From: Acinetobacter zhairuonensis
GTDB taxonomy: Bacteria > Pseudomonadota > Gammaproteobacteria > Pseudomonadales > Moraxellaceae
Direction of reading: 5' to 3'
Assembly (NCBI RefSeq): GCF_022601715.1
Contig: NZ_JAKVIM010000002.1
Location: 1 to 64,000 of the forward strand
Length of the DNA stretch: 64,000 nt
The translations under genes and the position numbers were made by a program. A model generated the notes under the pieces. It was given only the letters and a program-made list of their open reading frames with translations, made no database searches and was not told where the DNA came from. Positions 26,189-36,609 of the stretch are shown one piece after another; positions within the stretch are counted from its first letter, which is position 1; the number at the start of each line of letters is the position of its first letter.

Positions 26189-27003
26189 TTATATTCATTG
26201 TACTATTTAAAATTAAATCACTTTAAAGATGATTAGTATGCAGGGACAGTGAGATGAGATTTCTCTCATCTCCCCAAAATCTTCATATATAGTTAATAAA
26301 ATTGATATAGTTAGCAGCTCATACCTCTTTGAAATGATGCTGGGCTGAGTGACAGTGATATGAAGAATTCTAGTTTTTTTAAAAGGATTTTGTAGCGTAG
26401 TCTATGGATGTACAACAGCATCATGGAATATTCATTATTTTTCGATAAAATTCTCAATCTTTTCCCTTTACCCCTATTTGTAGTTAGCTATTTTAAATGT
26501 CCGGCTTCCTCCCTAACTCACTATCCTCCTCAATAAAGATAATGATCAAATCAATTCAAGAACCATACAGTCACGATTTACCGTCATTTTGAGCACAATT
26601 TGCACTTGCTAAATCTATAAATATCTAATTTTGAAGATAATATGCATTACTAAGCGACCACTCTTAAAATCTGTATAAATTTAAATACTGTCCATTAATC
26701 ATTTAAAAATAATTACTTATAGAAATGACATAAGTCTCAATAAAAATGAGTATTGAATAAAGCGTGTCTTTCATCACATTAACCAGCAAAAATCGCAAAA
26801 TGGATATCCACTCTCTATCCAGCATAGCACTGCGCATAAATGTCATTTGCAATTGATTTGAATTGATTATGATCAAAGGAATTGTGTATCGCTGAGAGCG
26901 AAAGACTCTCACAACAACACCTCACACAATCTCAATCATAAAAACTCAGGATCGGGTTTGACTGATTTTAAAAATTATATTGATTTAACAATAGGAATAA
27001 AGA
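26189..27003. other. Long AT-rich intergenic region (about 815 bp)
   Basis: No convincing coding sequence. The only hairpins I see are GAGATGAG/CTCATCTC at 26251-26272 and a distant 9-bp pair ATGATGCTG (26334-26342) / CAGCATCAT (26416-26424). The 3' end carries the promoter and the AGGAAT ribosome site of the BASS gene. A small RNA is possible but not supported beyond this. Confidence 0.4.
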
Positions 27004-27897
27004 ATGGATGCTGGATTGATTACCGTTGTTTTACCATTGGCACTAGGAATAGTCATGATGGGTTTAGGGTTAGAACTCACTCCCAAAGATTTCGCACGTG
27101 TCACACAACAACCTAAAGCTGTACTAATTTCACTGTTTAGCCAACTTTTCTTGCTGGTCGGTGTTGCCTTCCTGCTCTGTAAACTCTTTGCTCTACCACC
27201 ACTTCTTGCAGTAGGCTTAATGTTACTCGCTGCATCACCTGGTGGTAGTACGGCTAACTTATTCAGCTATTTATTCAAAGGCGATGTCGCCTTAAATATT
27301 ACCCTCACCGCTATTAACTCTGTTTTGGCCGCAGTAACCTTGCCATTAATAGTCAATTTCTCGATCAATCATTTTATGAGTGACGGGCAACAAGTAAGCT
27401 TACAGTTTAGTAAAATTATTCAGGTTTTTAGCATTATTATCGTGCCTGTTTGCATCGGCATGCTCATTCGTCATTTTGCGCCGAATTTCACCCATAAAAT
27501 GAACAAGCCTGTTCGTATCTTTGCTGTCGTATTCTTGATTCTGATTATTATCGCTGCCTTTATTAAAGAACGCTCAAACATCATGGAATACTTTACCCAA
27601 ATTGGTGCAGTAACCATTCTTTTCTGTATCATCAGTTTATCTATCGGCTACTTTGTACCACGTTTGATGGGCGTGCATACCACTCAGGCGCGTGCCTGTG
27701 CCTTTGAAATTGGCATCCATAACGGCACCTTAGCCATAACCATTGCACTAACAGTTTTAGACAATACCACTATATCTATTCCAGCAGCCGTATATTCATT
27801 ATTTATGTATTTCATCGCCGCTGGTTTTGGCATGTTATTGAATAAATTTGATCGTACCGCAGCACCTGTCAGTAACTCACTCAAACTTGAATCTTAA
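27004..27897 (+). CDS. Bile acid:sodium symporter (BASS) family transporter
   Basis: 297 residues and nine or ten membrane helices. MMGLGLELTPKDF and LAASPGGSTANLFSYLFKGD match the conserved sodium-site region of BASS proteins, and EIGIHNGTLAITIALT matches the crossover motif EIGMQN.. of the second half. Bacterial members import organic acids, pantoate or similar anions with sodium; the substrate here is unknown. It stands alone and ends in a strong terminator. Confidence 0.87.
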   Translation: MDAGLITVVLPLALGIVMMGLGLELTPKDFARVTQQPKAVLISLFSQLFLLVGVAFLLCKLFALPPLLAVGLMLLAASPGGSTANLFSYLFKGDVALNITLTAINSVLAAVTLPLIVNFSINHFMSDGQQVSLQFSKIIQVFSIIIVPVCIGMLIRHFAPNFTHKMNKPVRIFAVVFLILIIIAAFIKERSNIMEYFTQIGAVTILFCIISLSIGYFVPRLMGVHTTQARACAFEIGIHNGTLAITIALTVLDNTTISIPAAVYSLFMYFIAAGFGMLLNKFDRTAAPVSNSLKLES

Positions 27898-27907
27898 TTG
27901 CAAATGA

Positions 27908-27931
27908 GAGGATGCTTCGGCATCCTTTTTT
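27908..27931 (+). terminator. Terminator after the BASS gene
   Basis: AGGATGC-TTCG-GCATCCT with a stable UUCG-type loop followed by TTTTT. Confidence 0.9.
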
Positions 27932-28012
27932 ACAGTTGCATGAAAGTGTAGCTGTCTGGACTGCACTCCGCTACAATGGGCGTTTTAGAAAAGCAAAGTT
28001 TGGGTTCTCTCC

Positions 28013-28915
28013 GTGAAGTGGTTACAAATTCATATTACTGTTGATCAAGCACAAGTCGATTTTACAGAAACATTATTAAGTTCTTTGGGCGCAGTAAGCG
28101 TGACTTTGGACGATGCTGAAAATCAAGACTTACTTGAGCCACTTCCAGGCGAAACACCGCTTTGGAATAAAGTCATTGTGACAGGCATCTATGCCCAAGA
28201 AGAAAACGAAGAAATTGATGTCGCGGCATTAGAAACCTTCATTCGCACCCAAATGCCCGATGCACCGATGCGTAGCGAATTCTTGGAAGATCAAGTTTGG
28301 GAAAGATCTTGGATGGACTACTACGAGCCAATTCAAATTGGTGAAAAATTCTGGATCGTGCCTGAATGGTTAGAACCACCTGAAGCGGATGCAGTCAACA
28401 TTAAACTCGACCCAGGTTTGGCTTTTGGTACAGGTAATCACGCAAGTACTTTCTTATGCTTACAATGGCTTGGCAAAACTGACCTGAAAGATAAAATCGT
28501 CATCGACTACGGTTGTGGTTCAGGCATCCTTGGGGTTGCAGCCTTACTTTTAGGCGCGAAAAAAGTTTATGCAACAGATATTGATCCACAAGCTATTTTG
28601 GCAACCCAACAAAATGCTGATTTAAATGGTGTACTCGACAAGATTTTTGTGGGCTTACCAGATGAATTCAATGAAACTTTCGGCAGCCAAAAAGCAGATG
28701 TTTTGGTTGCAAATATTTTAGCAGGTCCACTGATGGCACTTGCACCAGAGTTTGCAACTTTAACCAAATTTGATGCGGAGTTTGCACTTGCAGGCGTAAT
28801 CGAAGAGCAAGTTTCTGATGTTTCTAGTATTTACTCAGAATTTTTTGATATATTAGACGTCGAGAAACGTGAAGAAAACTGGTGCCGTATTTCAGGCAAA
28901 CGCCATAAAGTCTAA
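28013..28915 (+). CDS. prmA: Ribosomal protein L11 methyltransferase
   Basis: 300 residues, GTG start. The N-terminal substrate-recognition domain begins [16 protein letters not shown]. The SAM-dependent methyltransferase domain has [20 protein letters not shown] (motif I) and [12 protein letters not shown] (motif IV, NILA). [14 protein letters not shown] is the family signature linker. It trimethylates ribosomal protein L11. It is followed 19 nt later by a zinc-ribbon gene and then fis. Confidence 0.96.
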   Translation: MKWLQIHITVDQAQVDFTETLLSSLGAVSVTLDDAENQDLLEPLPGETPLWNKVIVTGIYAQEENEEIDVAALETFIRTQMPDAPMRSEFLEDQVWERSWMDYYEPIQIGEKFWIVPEWLEPPEADAVNIKLDPGLAFGTGNHASTFLCLQWLGKTDLKDKIVIDYGCGSGILGVAALLLGAKKVYATDIDPQAILATQQNADLNGVLDKIFVGLPDEFNETFGSQKADVLVANILAGPLMALAPEFATLTKFDAEFALAGVIEEQVSDVSSIYSEFFDILDVEKREENWCRISGKRHKV

Positions 28916-28934
28916 CTATCTAAATTAAAAAACT

Positions 28935-29816
28935 ATGAGTGAAAAGCAAACCAGCTGTCCTGAGTGCCTAACAATATATCGAGTCTCTGTGGCTCAACTC
29001 ACTGTTGCTCAGGGCATGGTTTGTTGCCCAAAGTGTTCCACGACCTTTAATGCTTTAACGTATTTGGTCAATCAGCCCTTCGGTCAGCTCGCAACTTCCC
29101 CTTCTTCAGACGATCATTTCGATACACATTCTCAGAACGAAGATTATCGTCCGCAAATGACCAGTATTGCTTTTGATCACTCTTTATCAAATCGTCAGCA
29201 GCTCCTCGAAATTTTTGACCGGAAAATTGAACACTCCAACATTGATTTAAAGACCTACTTAAACAACCTTAATTATTTTAGTACCGACCCGATTGGTAAC
29301 TTCCCTGCACTTAACTTGGCAGACAAAGATGTTGAGCGCAAACCACGTAGTCCTGCCTACTATGTAATGTGGGGTATGATTAATGTTGCTTTAATTCTTT
29401 TATTGTTATTCCAATTCTTTTGGTTTAATCCACATTACTTAAGAAGCAGTCCAGCTTTGGCAGCCAGTTTTAACCAAGTTTGTGCATTATTTAAATGCGA
29501 ATTCTTGCAAGAAAACTATAGCCAGCTTGCCATCAACAAAGTTAAAGTCAAACGGATTGGTAAAAAAGAGACCCTATTTACAGGTGAATTGGTCAATTCA
29601 CATGACAAAAGCCTACCTTTACCTATTATTAAAGTTATTTTAAAAGATCAAGGTGTAGAAACAGGCAGCTATAGCCTACATCCAAATGAATATTTGGCGG
29701 ACAGCTTAGTCGGTATTCAACGTATTCCACAAAAAAGACCATTTAAAATCCATTTTGAGCTTCCTGTCGACCGAAAAAGCTTTGATGACTATCGTTTAGA
29801 AATCATTGGACCTTAA
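28935..29816 (+). CDS. MJ0042 zinc-ribbon / DUF3426 membrane protein
   Basis: 293 residues. An N-terminal zinc ribbon has CPEC (near residue 8) and CCPKC (near 33). A disordered linker is followed by one membrane helix (about 145-165; VMWGMINVALILLLLFQFFWF). A C-terminal DUF3426 domain (about 175-290) is probably periplasmic. This gene commonly lies between prmA and fis in related bacteria. Function is unknown; a link of ribosome/translation and envelope has been suggested only by context. Confidence 0.85.
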   Translation: MSEKQTSCPECLTIYRVSVAQLTVAQGMVCCPKCSTTFNALTYLVNQPFGQLATSPSSDDHFDTHSQNEDYRPQMTSIAFDHSLSNRQQLLEIFDRKIEHSNIDLKTYLNNLNYFSTDPIGNFPALNLADKDVERKPRSPAYYVMWGMINVALILLLLFQFFWFNPHYLRSSPALAASFNQVCALFKCEFLQENYSQLAINKVKVKRIGKKETLFTGELVNSHDKSLPLPIIKVILKDQGVETGSYSLHPNEYLADSLVGIQRIPQKRPFKIHFELPVDRKSFDDYRLEIIGP

Positions 29817-30217
29817 AAAAAGTAAAAACTACAAAAAAAGTAAAAAAAAAGTAAAAAAAAAGTAAAAAAAATGCAGTTTTCTTGCTCACTTTTTCTAAGA
29901 CAATGGTATCATACGCGCCACGAAAGCTTTGTGCTGCAAACTCCTCGCTAAATTTCACAACAACTACTAGTTTTGCCAATGCGCTTTATTCCAGATAATG
30001 CGTAGGGTATCTATTTTTTGTTTTGATTTGATCTGTAACAAATATTAAATTATTGTTACGTATGTTTTTTGATCAATCTAGCTAAGTTGTGGCAAGCTAA
30101 ATGTACGAGTTTTAGAACTCCTCGTTTTAGGATCTAAAACGGAGTTCATTTATTTTTATAGACAACATTAATATACCGCTTTACCCAAGTGGTATCTGAT
30201 TTTTCGGATTAATTCGC
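29817..30217. promoter_or_regulatory. fis upstream region: A-tract repeats, promoter-like box and leader hairpin
   Basis: Just after the preceding stop are four short repeats of AAAAAAAGTA (29817-29873), an A-tract array that may bend DNA or act as an UP element. Next come TTGCTC (29882) and TATCAT (29907) with a GC-rich discriminator, as in stringently controlled promoters, although the spacing of 19 is long. The roughly 300-nt leader ends in a strong stem, GAACTCC..CGTTTTAG / CTAAAACGGAGTTC (30115-30147), with a T-rich tail that may attenuate. Confidence 0.5.
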
Positions 30218-30487
30218 ATGAATAGCAAATCTCCTATTTTTACTGCACAATCTGATGTTGCTCTACGTATTCACGTAGATCGCGCAGTTCGCCATTACTT
30301 TGCTCAATTGCAAGGCGAGCAACCTTCTCAGGTATATGACATGGTGCTAGCAGAAATGGAGAAACCTCTTTTATCTGTAGTTCTTGAGTATACACGTGGT
30401 AACCAAACGCGTGCTGCTGAGATCCTAGGACTGAACCGTGGTACTTTACGTAAAAAGTTGAAAGCTCACGGTTTAATGAGTGAATAA
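30218..30487 (+). CDS. fis: DNA-binding protein Fis
   Basis: 89 residues. The C-terminal helix-turn-helix ([26 protein letters not shown]) is nearly identical to the Fis family. The N-terminal part is shorter and more divergent than the enterobacterial 98-residue protein. It bends DNA and regulates growth-rate-dependent genes. It is not in an operon with dusB here, but follows prmA and the zinc-ribbon gene, and ends in a hairpin terminator. Confidence 0.94.
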   Translation: MNSKSPIFTAQSDVALRIHVDRAVRHYFAQLQGEQPSQVYDMVLAEMEKPLLSVVLEYTRGNQTRAAEILGLNRGTLRKKLKAHGLMSE

Positions 30488-30492
30488 ATGAT

Positions 30493-30525
30493 AAAATGCT
30501 TGCGGCTTCCGCGGGCATTTTTTTT
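30493..30525 (+). terminator. Terminator after fis
   Basis: AAATGC(TT)GCGG and CCGCGGGCATTT form a GC-rich stem followed by TTTTTTT. Confidence 0.85.
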
Positions 30526-30577
30526 ACCTGCTATTTTAGCTTTTTTGTTTTAATTCTTGATAACTGTGACGAAGATC

Positions 30578-32152
30578 ATGACCATTAAACGCGCGTTAAT
30601 CTCTGTTTCCGATAAAACTGGCATTGTTGAGTTCGCTCAAAACCTTTCTGCTCTAGGGGTAGAAATTTTATCAACAGGCGGTACATATAAGTTGCTTAAA
30701 GACAACAATATCGCAGTTGTTGAAGTTTCAGAGCACACTGGTTTCCCAGAAATGATGGATGGTCGTGTAAAAACTTTACATCCGAAAATTCATGGCGGTA
30801 TCTTGGCTCGTCGTGGTCTAGATGAAGCTGTAATGACTGAACACAACATCGACGCGATTGACTTGGTAGTTGTGAACCTTTATCCATTTGCTGCAACAGT
30901 AGCAAAACCAAACTGTTCACTTGCAGATGCAATTGAGAACATCGATATCGGTGGTCCAACGATGGTTCGCGCTGCTGCGAAAAACCATGCTTCTGTCGGT
31001 ATTGTGGTAAATGCTTATGACTATGACACAGTTGTAGCCGAGCTTAAAGCAAATGGCGCGTTGTCTTATGAAACTCGTTTTGATTTAGCAGTAAAAGCTT
31101 TCGAACACACTGCTCAGTACGACGGTATGATCGCTTCTTACCTTGGTGCCCGCGTAGGTAAAGCTGAAGGTAAAGCGGATAAATTTGCTCGCACTTTCAA
31201 TACACAATTGAATAAAGCACAAGATTTACGTTACGGTGAAAACCCACACCAAGCTGCAGCGTTCTATGTCGATCCTGCTGCAACTGAAGCCTCTGTTTCA
31301 ACTGCAAAGCAGCTTCAAGGTAAAGAACTCTCTTATAACAACATCGCGGATACTGATGCTGCTCTAGAATGCGTAAAATCATTCGCCAAACCAGCCTGCG
31401 TCATTGTGAAACATGCCAACCCATGTGGCGTTGCAGTTTCATTAGATGGCATTCAAGCAGCTTATGATCTTGCGTATGCAACTGACCCTGAATCTGCTTT
31501 CGGTGGCATTATTGCATTCAACCGTGAACTTGATGTTGCAACTGCACAAGCAATTGTTGACCGTCAATTCGTTGAAGTGATCATTGCACCAAGTATTGCT
31601 GAAGGCGTACTTGAAGTGACTGGCGCGAAGAAAAATGTTCGTGTTCTAGTATGTGGTGAATTCCCTGCAATTGATGAACGTGCTGCACAACTCGACTACA
31701 AACGTGTAAACGGTGGTTTATTGGTTCAAGATCAAGACTTGGGCATGATCACGAAAGATGATCTAAAAGTTGTGACGAAGCGTGCACCGACTGAACAAGA
31801 AATTGACGACCTAATTTTTGCTTGGAAAGTTGCAAAATATGTGAAATCAAATGCGATTGTTTATGCGAAAAACCGTCAGACGATTGGTGTGGGCGCAGGT
31901 CAAATGAGCCGCGTAAACTCAGCTCGTATTGCAGCCATTAAAGCTGAACATGCTGGTTTAGTGGTTGAAGGTGCAGTAATGGCATCTGACGCATTCTTCC
32001 CATTCCGTGATGGTATTGATAATGCTGCGAAAGCGGGCATTAAATGCATTATCCAACCAGGTGGTTCAATGCGTGATGAAGAAACAATTGCTGCTGCTGA
32101 TGAAGCAGGTATTGCAATGGTCTTCACTGGTATGCGTCATTTCCGTCATTAA
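30578..32152 (+). CDS. purH: Bifunctional AICAR transformylase / IMP cyclohydrolase
   Basis: About 524 residues from ATG 30578; a TTG at 30557 would extend it without need. The N-terminal MGS-like cyclohydrolase domain has [16 protein letters not shown] and STGGTYKLL. The transformylase domain includes [14 protein letters not shown], the catalytic Lys-His in [10 protein letters not shown], and [19 protein letters not shown] sequence near the end. It carries out the last two steps of IMP synthesis. purD follows in the same direction. Confidence 0.96.
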   Translation: MTIKRALISVSDKTGIVEFAQNLSALGVEILSTGGTYKLLKDNNIAVVEVSEHTGFPEMMDGRVKTLHPKIHGGILARRGLDEAVMTEHNIDAIDLVVVNLYPFAATVAKPNCSLADAIENIDIGGPTMVRAAAKNHASVGIVVNAYDYDTVVAELKANGALSYETRFDLAVKAFEHTAQYDGMIASYLGARVGKAEGKADKFARTFNTQLNKAQDLRYGENPHQAAAFYVDPAATEASVSTAKQLQGKELSYNNIADTDAALECVKSFAKPACVIVKHANPCGVAVSLDGIQAAYDLAYATDPESAFGGIIAFNRELDVATAQAIVDRQFVEVIIAPSIAEGVLEVTGAKKNVRVLVCGEFPAIDERAAQLDYKRVNGGLLVQDQDLGMITKDDLKVVTKRAPTEQEIDDLIFAWKVAKYVKSNAIVYAKNRQTIGVGAGQMSRVNSARIAAIKAEHAGLVVEGAVMASDAFFPFRDGIDNAAKAGIKCIIQPGGSMRDEETIAAADEAGIAMVFTGMRHFRH

Positions 32153-32215
32153 TTTCGGATTTTGACTGCAATGACTTTGTCATTCGTATCAATTCAAACA
32201 GATTTCTAAATCTTG

Positions 32216-32251
32216 CATAAAGTCTTCGGCATTTCAGCGGAAGACTTTATG
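32216..32251 (+). promoter_or_regulatory. Perfect 12-bp inverted repeat in the purH-purD spacer
   Basis: CATAAAGTCTTC (32216-32227) and GAAGACTTTATG (32240-32251) flank a 12-nt loop, 28 nt before the purD ATG. There is no T-tract, so a simple terminator is unlikely. It could be an RNA structure or a protein site controlling purD. Confidence 0.6.
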
Positions 32252-32278
32252 TCATTTCGATTCATGGAGTATGAACCG

Positions 32279-33562
32279 ATGAATATTTTAGTTTTGGGTA
32301 GCGGCGGTCGTGAACATGCATTGTCATGGAAAATCGCTCAAGATGAAAAAGTTGCCAAAGTATTCGTTGCCCCAGGTAACGCAGGTACAGCAACTGAAAA
32401 TAAATGCGAAAACGTTGCTTTAGATATTCAAAACAATCCTGCAATTATTGAATTTGCTAAAAATAATGCGGTGGATTTAATTATTGTTGGCCCAGAAGCG
32501 CCATTAGTAAACGGTGTTGTTGATGCTTGCCGTGAAGCAGGATTAAAAATTTGGGGTCCAACTCAATTTGCTGCACAGTTAGAAGGCTCAAAGGCATTCG
32601 CTAAGCACTTCTTAAAGCGCCACAACATTCCAACTGCATTTTACGATGTATTCACTGAAGTTGATGCTGCAAAAGCTTATGTTGCAGAACATGGTGCACC
32701 AATTGTGATTAAGGCAGACGGTCTGGCCGCGGGCAAAGGTGTGATCGTTGCAATGAGCAATGAAGAAGCATTTGCTGCGATTGATGACATGCTGGCAGGT
32801 AACAAGTTTGGTGATGCTGGTTCACGTGTTGTAATCGAGCAATTCCTTGCAGGTGAAGAAGCTTCTTTCATTTGTATGATCGATGGCGACAACATCTTGC
32901 CAATGGCGACTTCACAAGATCACAAACGTATCTTTGAAGGTGACCAAGGTCCAAACACAGGTGGTATGGGTGCTTACTCTCCTGCTCCTGTTGTTACCAG
33001 CGAAGTATTTGAGCGCGTTATGACTGAAGTCATGCGCCCAACTGTTGAAGGCATGAAAAAAGATGGTCATGTCTACACAGGCTTCTTGTATGCTGGTTTA
33101 ATGATTGATGAACAAGGTCAACCACGTGTGATCGAGTTCAACTGTCGTTTTGGTGATCCTGAAACTCAACCTATTATGATGCGTTTAAAATCTTCATTGG
33201 TTGATTTAGTTGAAGCTGGTATTGTGGGCAATCTTCCAGCAGAAGCCGAGTGGGATCAGCGTAAAACTGTAGGTATCGTACTTGCATCTAAAGGCTACCC
33301 TGAAACTTCAAGCAAAGATGATGTGATTTCTGGTTTAGATACTGAAATGACTGATGCAAAAGTATTCCACGCGGGTACAGCAACCAATGCCAATGGCGAA
33401 ATTGTGACTGCGGGTGGTCGTGTACTTTGCGTAACTGCATTGGGTAACACCATTGGTGAAGCACAAGCCAAAGCCTTAGAACTTTGTGAAAAAGTGACGT
33501 TTGATGGTGTTCAATATCGTAAAGATATTGGTTACCGTGCCATTGCGCGTGAAAATGCATAA
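32279..33562 (+). CDS. purD: Phosphoribosylamine-glycine ligase
   Basis: 427 residues from ATG 32279, the usual length; GGAG lies just upstream and the extension to 32213 is unsupported. It begins NILVLGSGGREHALSWK, with ATP-grasp motifs VIKADGLAAGKGVIVA and QGPNTGGMGAYSPAP, and RVIEFNCRFGDPETQ. It joins glycine to phosphoribosylamine in purine synthesis. Codon use is that of a well-expressed gene. Confidence 0.96.
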   Translation: MNILVLGSGGREHALSWKIAQDEKVAKVFVAPGNAGTATENKCENVALDIQNNPAIIEFAKNNAVDLIIVGPEAPLVNGVVDACREAGLKIWGPTQFAAQLEGSKAFAKHFLKRHNIPTAFYDVFTEVDAAKAYVAEHGAPIVIKADGLAAGKGVIVAMSNEEAFAAIDDMLAGNKFGDAGSRVVIEQFLAGEEASFICMIDGDNILPMATSQDHKRIFEGDQGPNTGGMGAYSPAPVVTSEVFERVMTEVMRPTVEGMKKDGHVYTGFLYAGLMIDEQGQPRVIEFNCRFGDPETQPIMMRLKSSLVDLVEAGIVGNLPAEAEWDQRKTVGIVLASKGYPETSSKDDVISGLDTEMTDAKVFHAGTATNANGEIVTAGGRVLCVTALGNTIGEAQAKALELCEKVTFDGVQYRKDIGYRAIARENA

Positions 33563-33585
33563 TACGCATTAAAACGACCCAAAAA

Positions 33586-33613
33586 ACCCGCAAAATCTTG
33601 CGGGTTTTTTTAA
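33586..33613 (+). terminator. Terminator after purD
   Basis: ACCCGCAA / TTGCGGGT hairpin followed by a run of T residues. Confidence 0.9.
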
Positions 33614-33655
33614 TTTTATCATTCATTTAAAACTATGGAACTTGTAACAAAGCCA

Positions 33656-34789
33656 TCATGATTCATTCGGAAAGCTAATCGCTTTTTCACTCACGAGTTT
33701 TATTGGCTGTGAACTTTCAACTTTAATTTTGAGCTCTCTTGGTGACATACCAAACCATTTTTTACACGCCCGACTTAAAGTAGATTGTTCAGAAAAACCG
33801 AGTGCTGAGGTAATTTGAGTCATTGTCGCCTTAGAATCGACCAAATACTGCAAAAAAAGCTGTTGTCTTAACTGATCTTTAATTTCATCAAAACTGGTTC
33901 CAGATTCACTTAACTTCCGCTGTAAACTTCTCGGATGCATTGCCAACAACTTTGCGACATCAATTTTATTGGCTTTAGGGCTAGATAAATTAATCCGAAT
34001 GGCATGCTGTACACGCTCGACAATAGAACCTTGTTGACTGCGAAAACTCTGCTCCAGATAACTATCTACAATTTCACGTAACCCACGATCAGCACTATTA
34101 AATTGAATATTTAACATGCTTTTATGAAGATACAATGCAGCACGACTCTGCCCTACAACTACATCCGCATTAAAAAACCGCTTATAGGTATTTAGTGATG
34201 CAATTGGATGATGGGGTAAAGCCACCTTTAGTAATTGATACTGCTCACCACTTAAATATTTTAATACGCGATGACATACGGCCAATCCTAGATCGAGTGA
34301 TTGACGTTTACTAAAAATATTCACGGACTGAGTGGGTTGTATATCAAAACTGATTTCAATAACCTCATGATTTTGATCCAACAAATCAGCCACTTGTTCA
34401 TTCATATGCAATTGAAGCGCTGGACCATGTAAAAATAAAAGGTCCGTTGAAAATTTAATCATCTCACGAAATGTAGTCGCACTCTGCATGATCACACCAA
34501 GTACACCTAAAATCCTGATATCTTGATGTGCTGAAATACGCAGACCTAGATCAGGACAATTCGCTCGTTGTGAGCTTTCTTCTAGCAGCTGGATTAAAGA
34601 TGTGTGCTTAATCCAGCTATTTTCATCCTGTAAATCCGCCAGTGAAATCTCATGCTTATCGAATAAAGGCATGGGGTCAGTACCAAGCTGCTGCATGACA
34701 TCCACATAACCACGCAATGCAGAGCTGTGCACCATATCTCGATGTGCTTTTTTATTCTGTGCAAAATCTATTGAATCTACAAAAACCAT
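33656..34789 (-). CDS. AraC-family regulator with PF12625-type N-terminal domain
   Basis: 377 residues. The N-terminal ligand domain of the OruR/ArgR type (about 20-215) includes MLNIQFNS at its end. The C-terminal AraC DNA-binding domain has two helix-turn-helices: IDVAKLLAMHPRSLQRKLSESG and MTQITSALGFSEQSTLSRACKKWFGMSPREL. It is divergent from a 3-hydroxyacyl-CoA dehydrogenase-like gene 190 bp away, which is the likely target. The inducer is unknown. Confidence 0.87.
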   Translation of the reverse strand: MVFVDSIDFAQNKKAHRDMVHSSALRGYVDVMQQLGTDPMPLFDKHEISLADLQDENSWIKHTSLIQLLEESSQRANCPDLGLRISAHQDIRILGVLGVIMQSATTFREMIKFSTDLLFLHGPALQLHMNEQVADLLDQNHEVIEISFDIQPTQSVNIFSKRQSLDLGLAVCHRVLKYLSGEQYQLLKVALPHHPIASLNTYKRFFNADVVVGQSRAALYLHKSMLNIQFNSADRGLREIVDSYLEQSFRSQQGSIVERVQHAIRINLSSPKANKIDVAKLLAMHPRSLQRKLSESGTSFDEIKDQLRQQLFLQYLVDSKATMTQITSALGFSEQSTLSRACKKWFGMSPRELKIKVESSQPIKLVSEKAISFPNES

Positions 34790-34979
34790 TCAAACAATCC
34801 TTGTCTCAATATGTCAAAAAATAGGCTCTTTATGTCAAGTTAGCATAAATTCGTGAAGGCACAATAGCCAAAATGGACATTCAACCAAGCCGACTGAGCT
34901 CATTAATTGATGCAGTATCGGTGAGGATTAAGGAAAAGCATGCTCCATTTTCCAACAAGGATAAAACAAGGACAATGAA

Positions 34980-35870
34980 ATGAATTTTAAGAATGTAACT
35001 GTTGCAGGCAGTGGTGTACTCGGATATCAAATTGCGTTTCAAACCGCTTTTCATGGTTTTAAAGTTTCAGTATATGACATCAATGATGAAGTTCTTGGCA
35101 AAGCTAAAGCGAAGTTTTCTGAATTAAGCGAATGCTATAAACGTGATTTGAATGCCACTCAAGAACAACTAGACAATACATTTAATAATCTTAGCTATCA
35201 TTCTAATCTAGCTGAAGCAGTTCAAGATGCAGATTTAGTAATTGAAGCTGTGCCTGAAGACGTCGCAATTAAAACTGAATTTTATAAGCAGCTTAGTCAA
35301 GTGGCTCCAGCCAAAACTGTTTTTGCAACTAATACCTCAACTTTATTGCCTAGCCAATTCCGTGACTTGACTGGTCGCCCCGAGAAATTTCTGGCACTGC
35401 ATTTTGCCAATTTAATTTGGGTGAACAACATGGCTGAAATCATGGGTCATGACACCACTGATAAGCAAGTATTTGATGATTTAGTTGAATTTGCCAAAGC
35501 AATTGGCATGGTAGCCTTACCCATTTATAAAGAGCAACCTGGTCACATTCTAAATTCAATGCTCGTTCCTTACTGTGTTTCGGCCTTAGAACTTTGGGTA
35601 AAAGAAGTATCTGACCCTCATACCATCGATAAAACATGGATGAAGTCATTTGGCTCACCGAAAGGACCATTTGCAATTTTAGATATTATTGGTATTACTA
35701 CTGTTTACAATGTCGCAAAATTACATGCAGACGCGAGCCCAATGATGGCACGCATTATGGAAAGATTGGAACAGGAATATATCAGTCAAAATAAATTAGG
35801 TCTTCCTACAGGACAAGGTTTTTATAGCTATCCTAATCCTGCTTATGAAGCTGATAACTTCTTAAAATAA
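34980..35870 (+). CDS. 3-hydroxyacyl-CoA dehydrogenase family protein
   Basis: 296 residues. The Rossmann domain begins VTVAGSGVLGYQIAFQTAFHG and is followed by ATNTSTLLPSQF and the catalytic-region HFANLIWVNNMAEI. The C-terminal helical domain (about 195-285) contains LGLPTGQGFYSYPNP, typical of short PaaH/Hbd enzymes. It oxidises a 3-hydroxyacyl-CoA with NAD+. No thiolase or hydratase is beside it. The usual HF.NP is HFANL here, so the substrate may differ from hydroxybutyryl-CoA. Probably induced by the divergent AraC regulator. Confidence 0.85.
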   Translation: MNFKNVTVAGSGVLGYQIAFQTAFHGFKVSVYDINDEVLGKAKAKFSELSECYKRDLNATQEQLDNTFNNLSYHSNLAEAVQDADLVIEAVPEDVAIKTEFYKQLSQVAPAKTVFATNTSTLLPSQFRDLTGRPEKFLALHFANLIWVNNMAEIMGHDTTDKQVFDDLVEFAKAIGMVALPIYKEQPGHILNSMLVPYCVSALELWVKEVSDPHTIDKTWMKSFGSPKGPFAILDIIGITTVYNVAKLHADASPMMARIMERLEQEYISQNKLGLPTGQGFYSYPNPAYEADNFLK

Positions 35871-36609
35871 TCGCCTTCGAAGTACTGCCGTACAGGTAGA
35901 ACGAGACTAAGCTAAAGCTGGTAACTTTTTAAGTATCGCTTTAGCTTTTGCAACTGAAACAATGATTTACTTTATTGATATAGGCTTAGCTTCATACACT
36001 CAAATTAGACTTTAGTCTCTAATATGAAAAAGCCCCTCATGTAGATCAATCACTTGCATAATCAAAATAGACACAAAGGAGATTAAATATTTCATAGATT
36101 CATATATTTATAAGATTACAATACATTCAATTTTCATCAATTATTCATTTTTCATATGTCTATTTGATAAAATCTTATAAAGCATAATTTTTCAGCACAA
36201 TTAACAAATTCAACAGATTAAGTTAAAACAATATATTGTTTTTTATTGTTATTTTATTTAAAACTCGTATTTTCTTTTGCGCCTAAACAGATAAACATTG
36301 CATTCTTATTCACTATATTGAATATAGTTTTATTGTTATCATAGCGTAACTTTTTAAGATGTCAAAAGCTGCCTTTACAGTAATACGATTTGATTTCAAT
36401 ATCATAACGTGAAAATTTTGAACTTCTTAATACGAAATTATTTTGGTCTTGTTGGGATGAAGCGAATGTCTAGCTCTATATAAGGCTAGAAGTCGCAAAG
36501 TACCGAATTTTTAATCAGACAATTTCATTCATCGTCATCATCGCACATTTATTTAGCATGTCTTTATAATGCATATACGATGAAGTTATGTCTGCACTAG
36601 GAAATATTC
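35871..36609. other. 739-bp intergenic region before metQ
   Basis: AT-rich, no ORF. A terminator-like pair AAGCTAAAGC (35909-35918) / GCTTTAGCTTTT (35958-35969) lies just after the dehydrogenase. A dyad TCTAGC-N10-GCTAGA is at 36469-36490. TATAAT at 36565-36570 is a plausible -10 for metQ. I see no S-box, SAM or other methionine riboswitch and no clear MetJ box. Confidence 0.45.

Noticed and set aside
26703..26912. 69-codon minus-strand ORF in the long gap
   Set aside because: No ribosome site, no family resemblance, AT-driven hydrophobic composition.
29817..29875. Repeat array resembling a CRISPR or tandem repeat locus
   Set aside because: Units of about 10 bp with poly-A content and no spacers of constant length.
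36001..36030. ATTAGACT/AGTCT..AAT inverted repeat as a terminator or operator
   Set aside because: Imperfect, no T-tract, no link to a neighbouring gene.
36469..36490. TCTAGC-N10-GCTAGA dyad as MetJ or methionine regulator box
   Set aside because: Does not match AGACGTCT repeats, and lies about 120 bp before metQ without other support.
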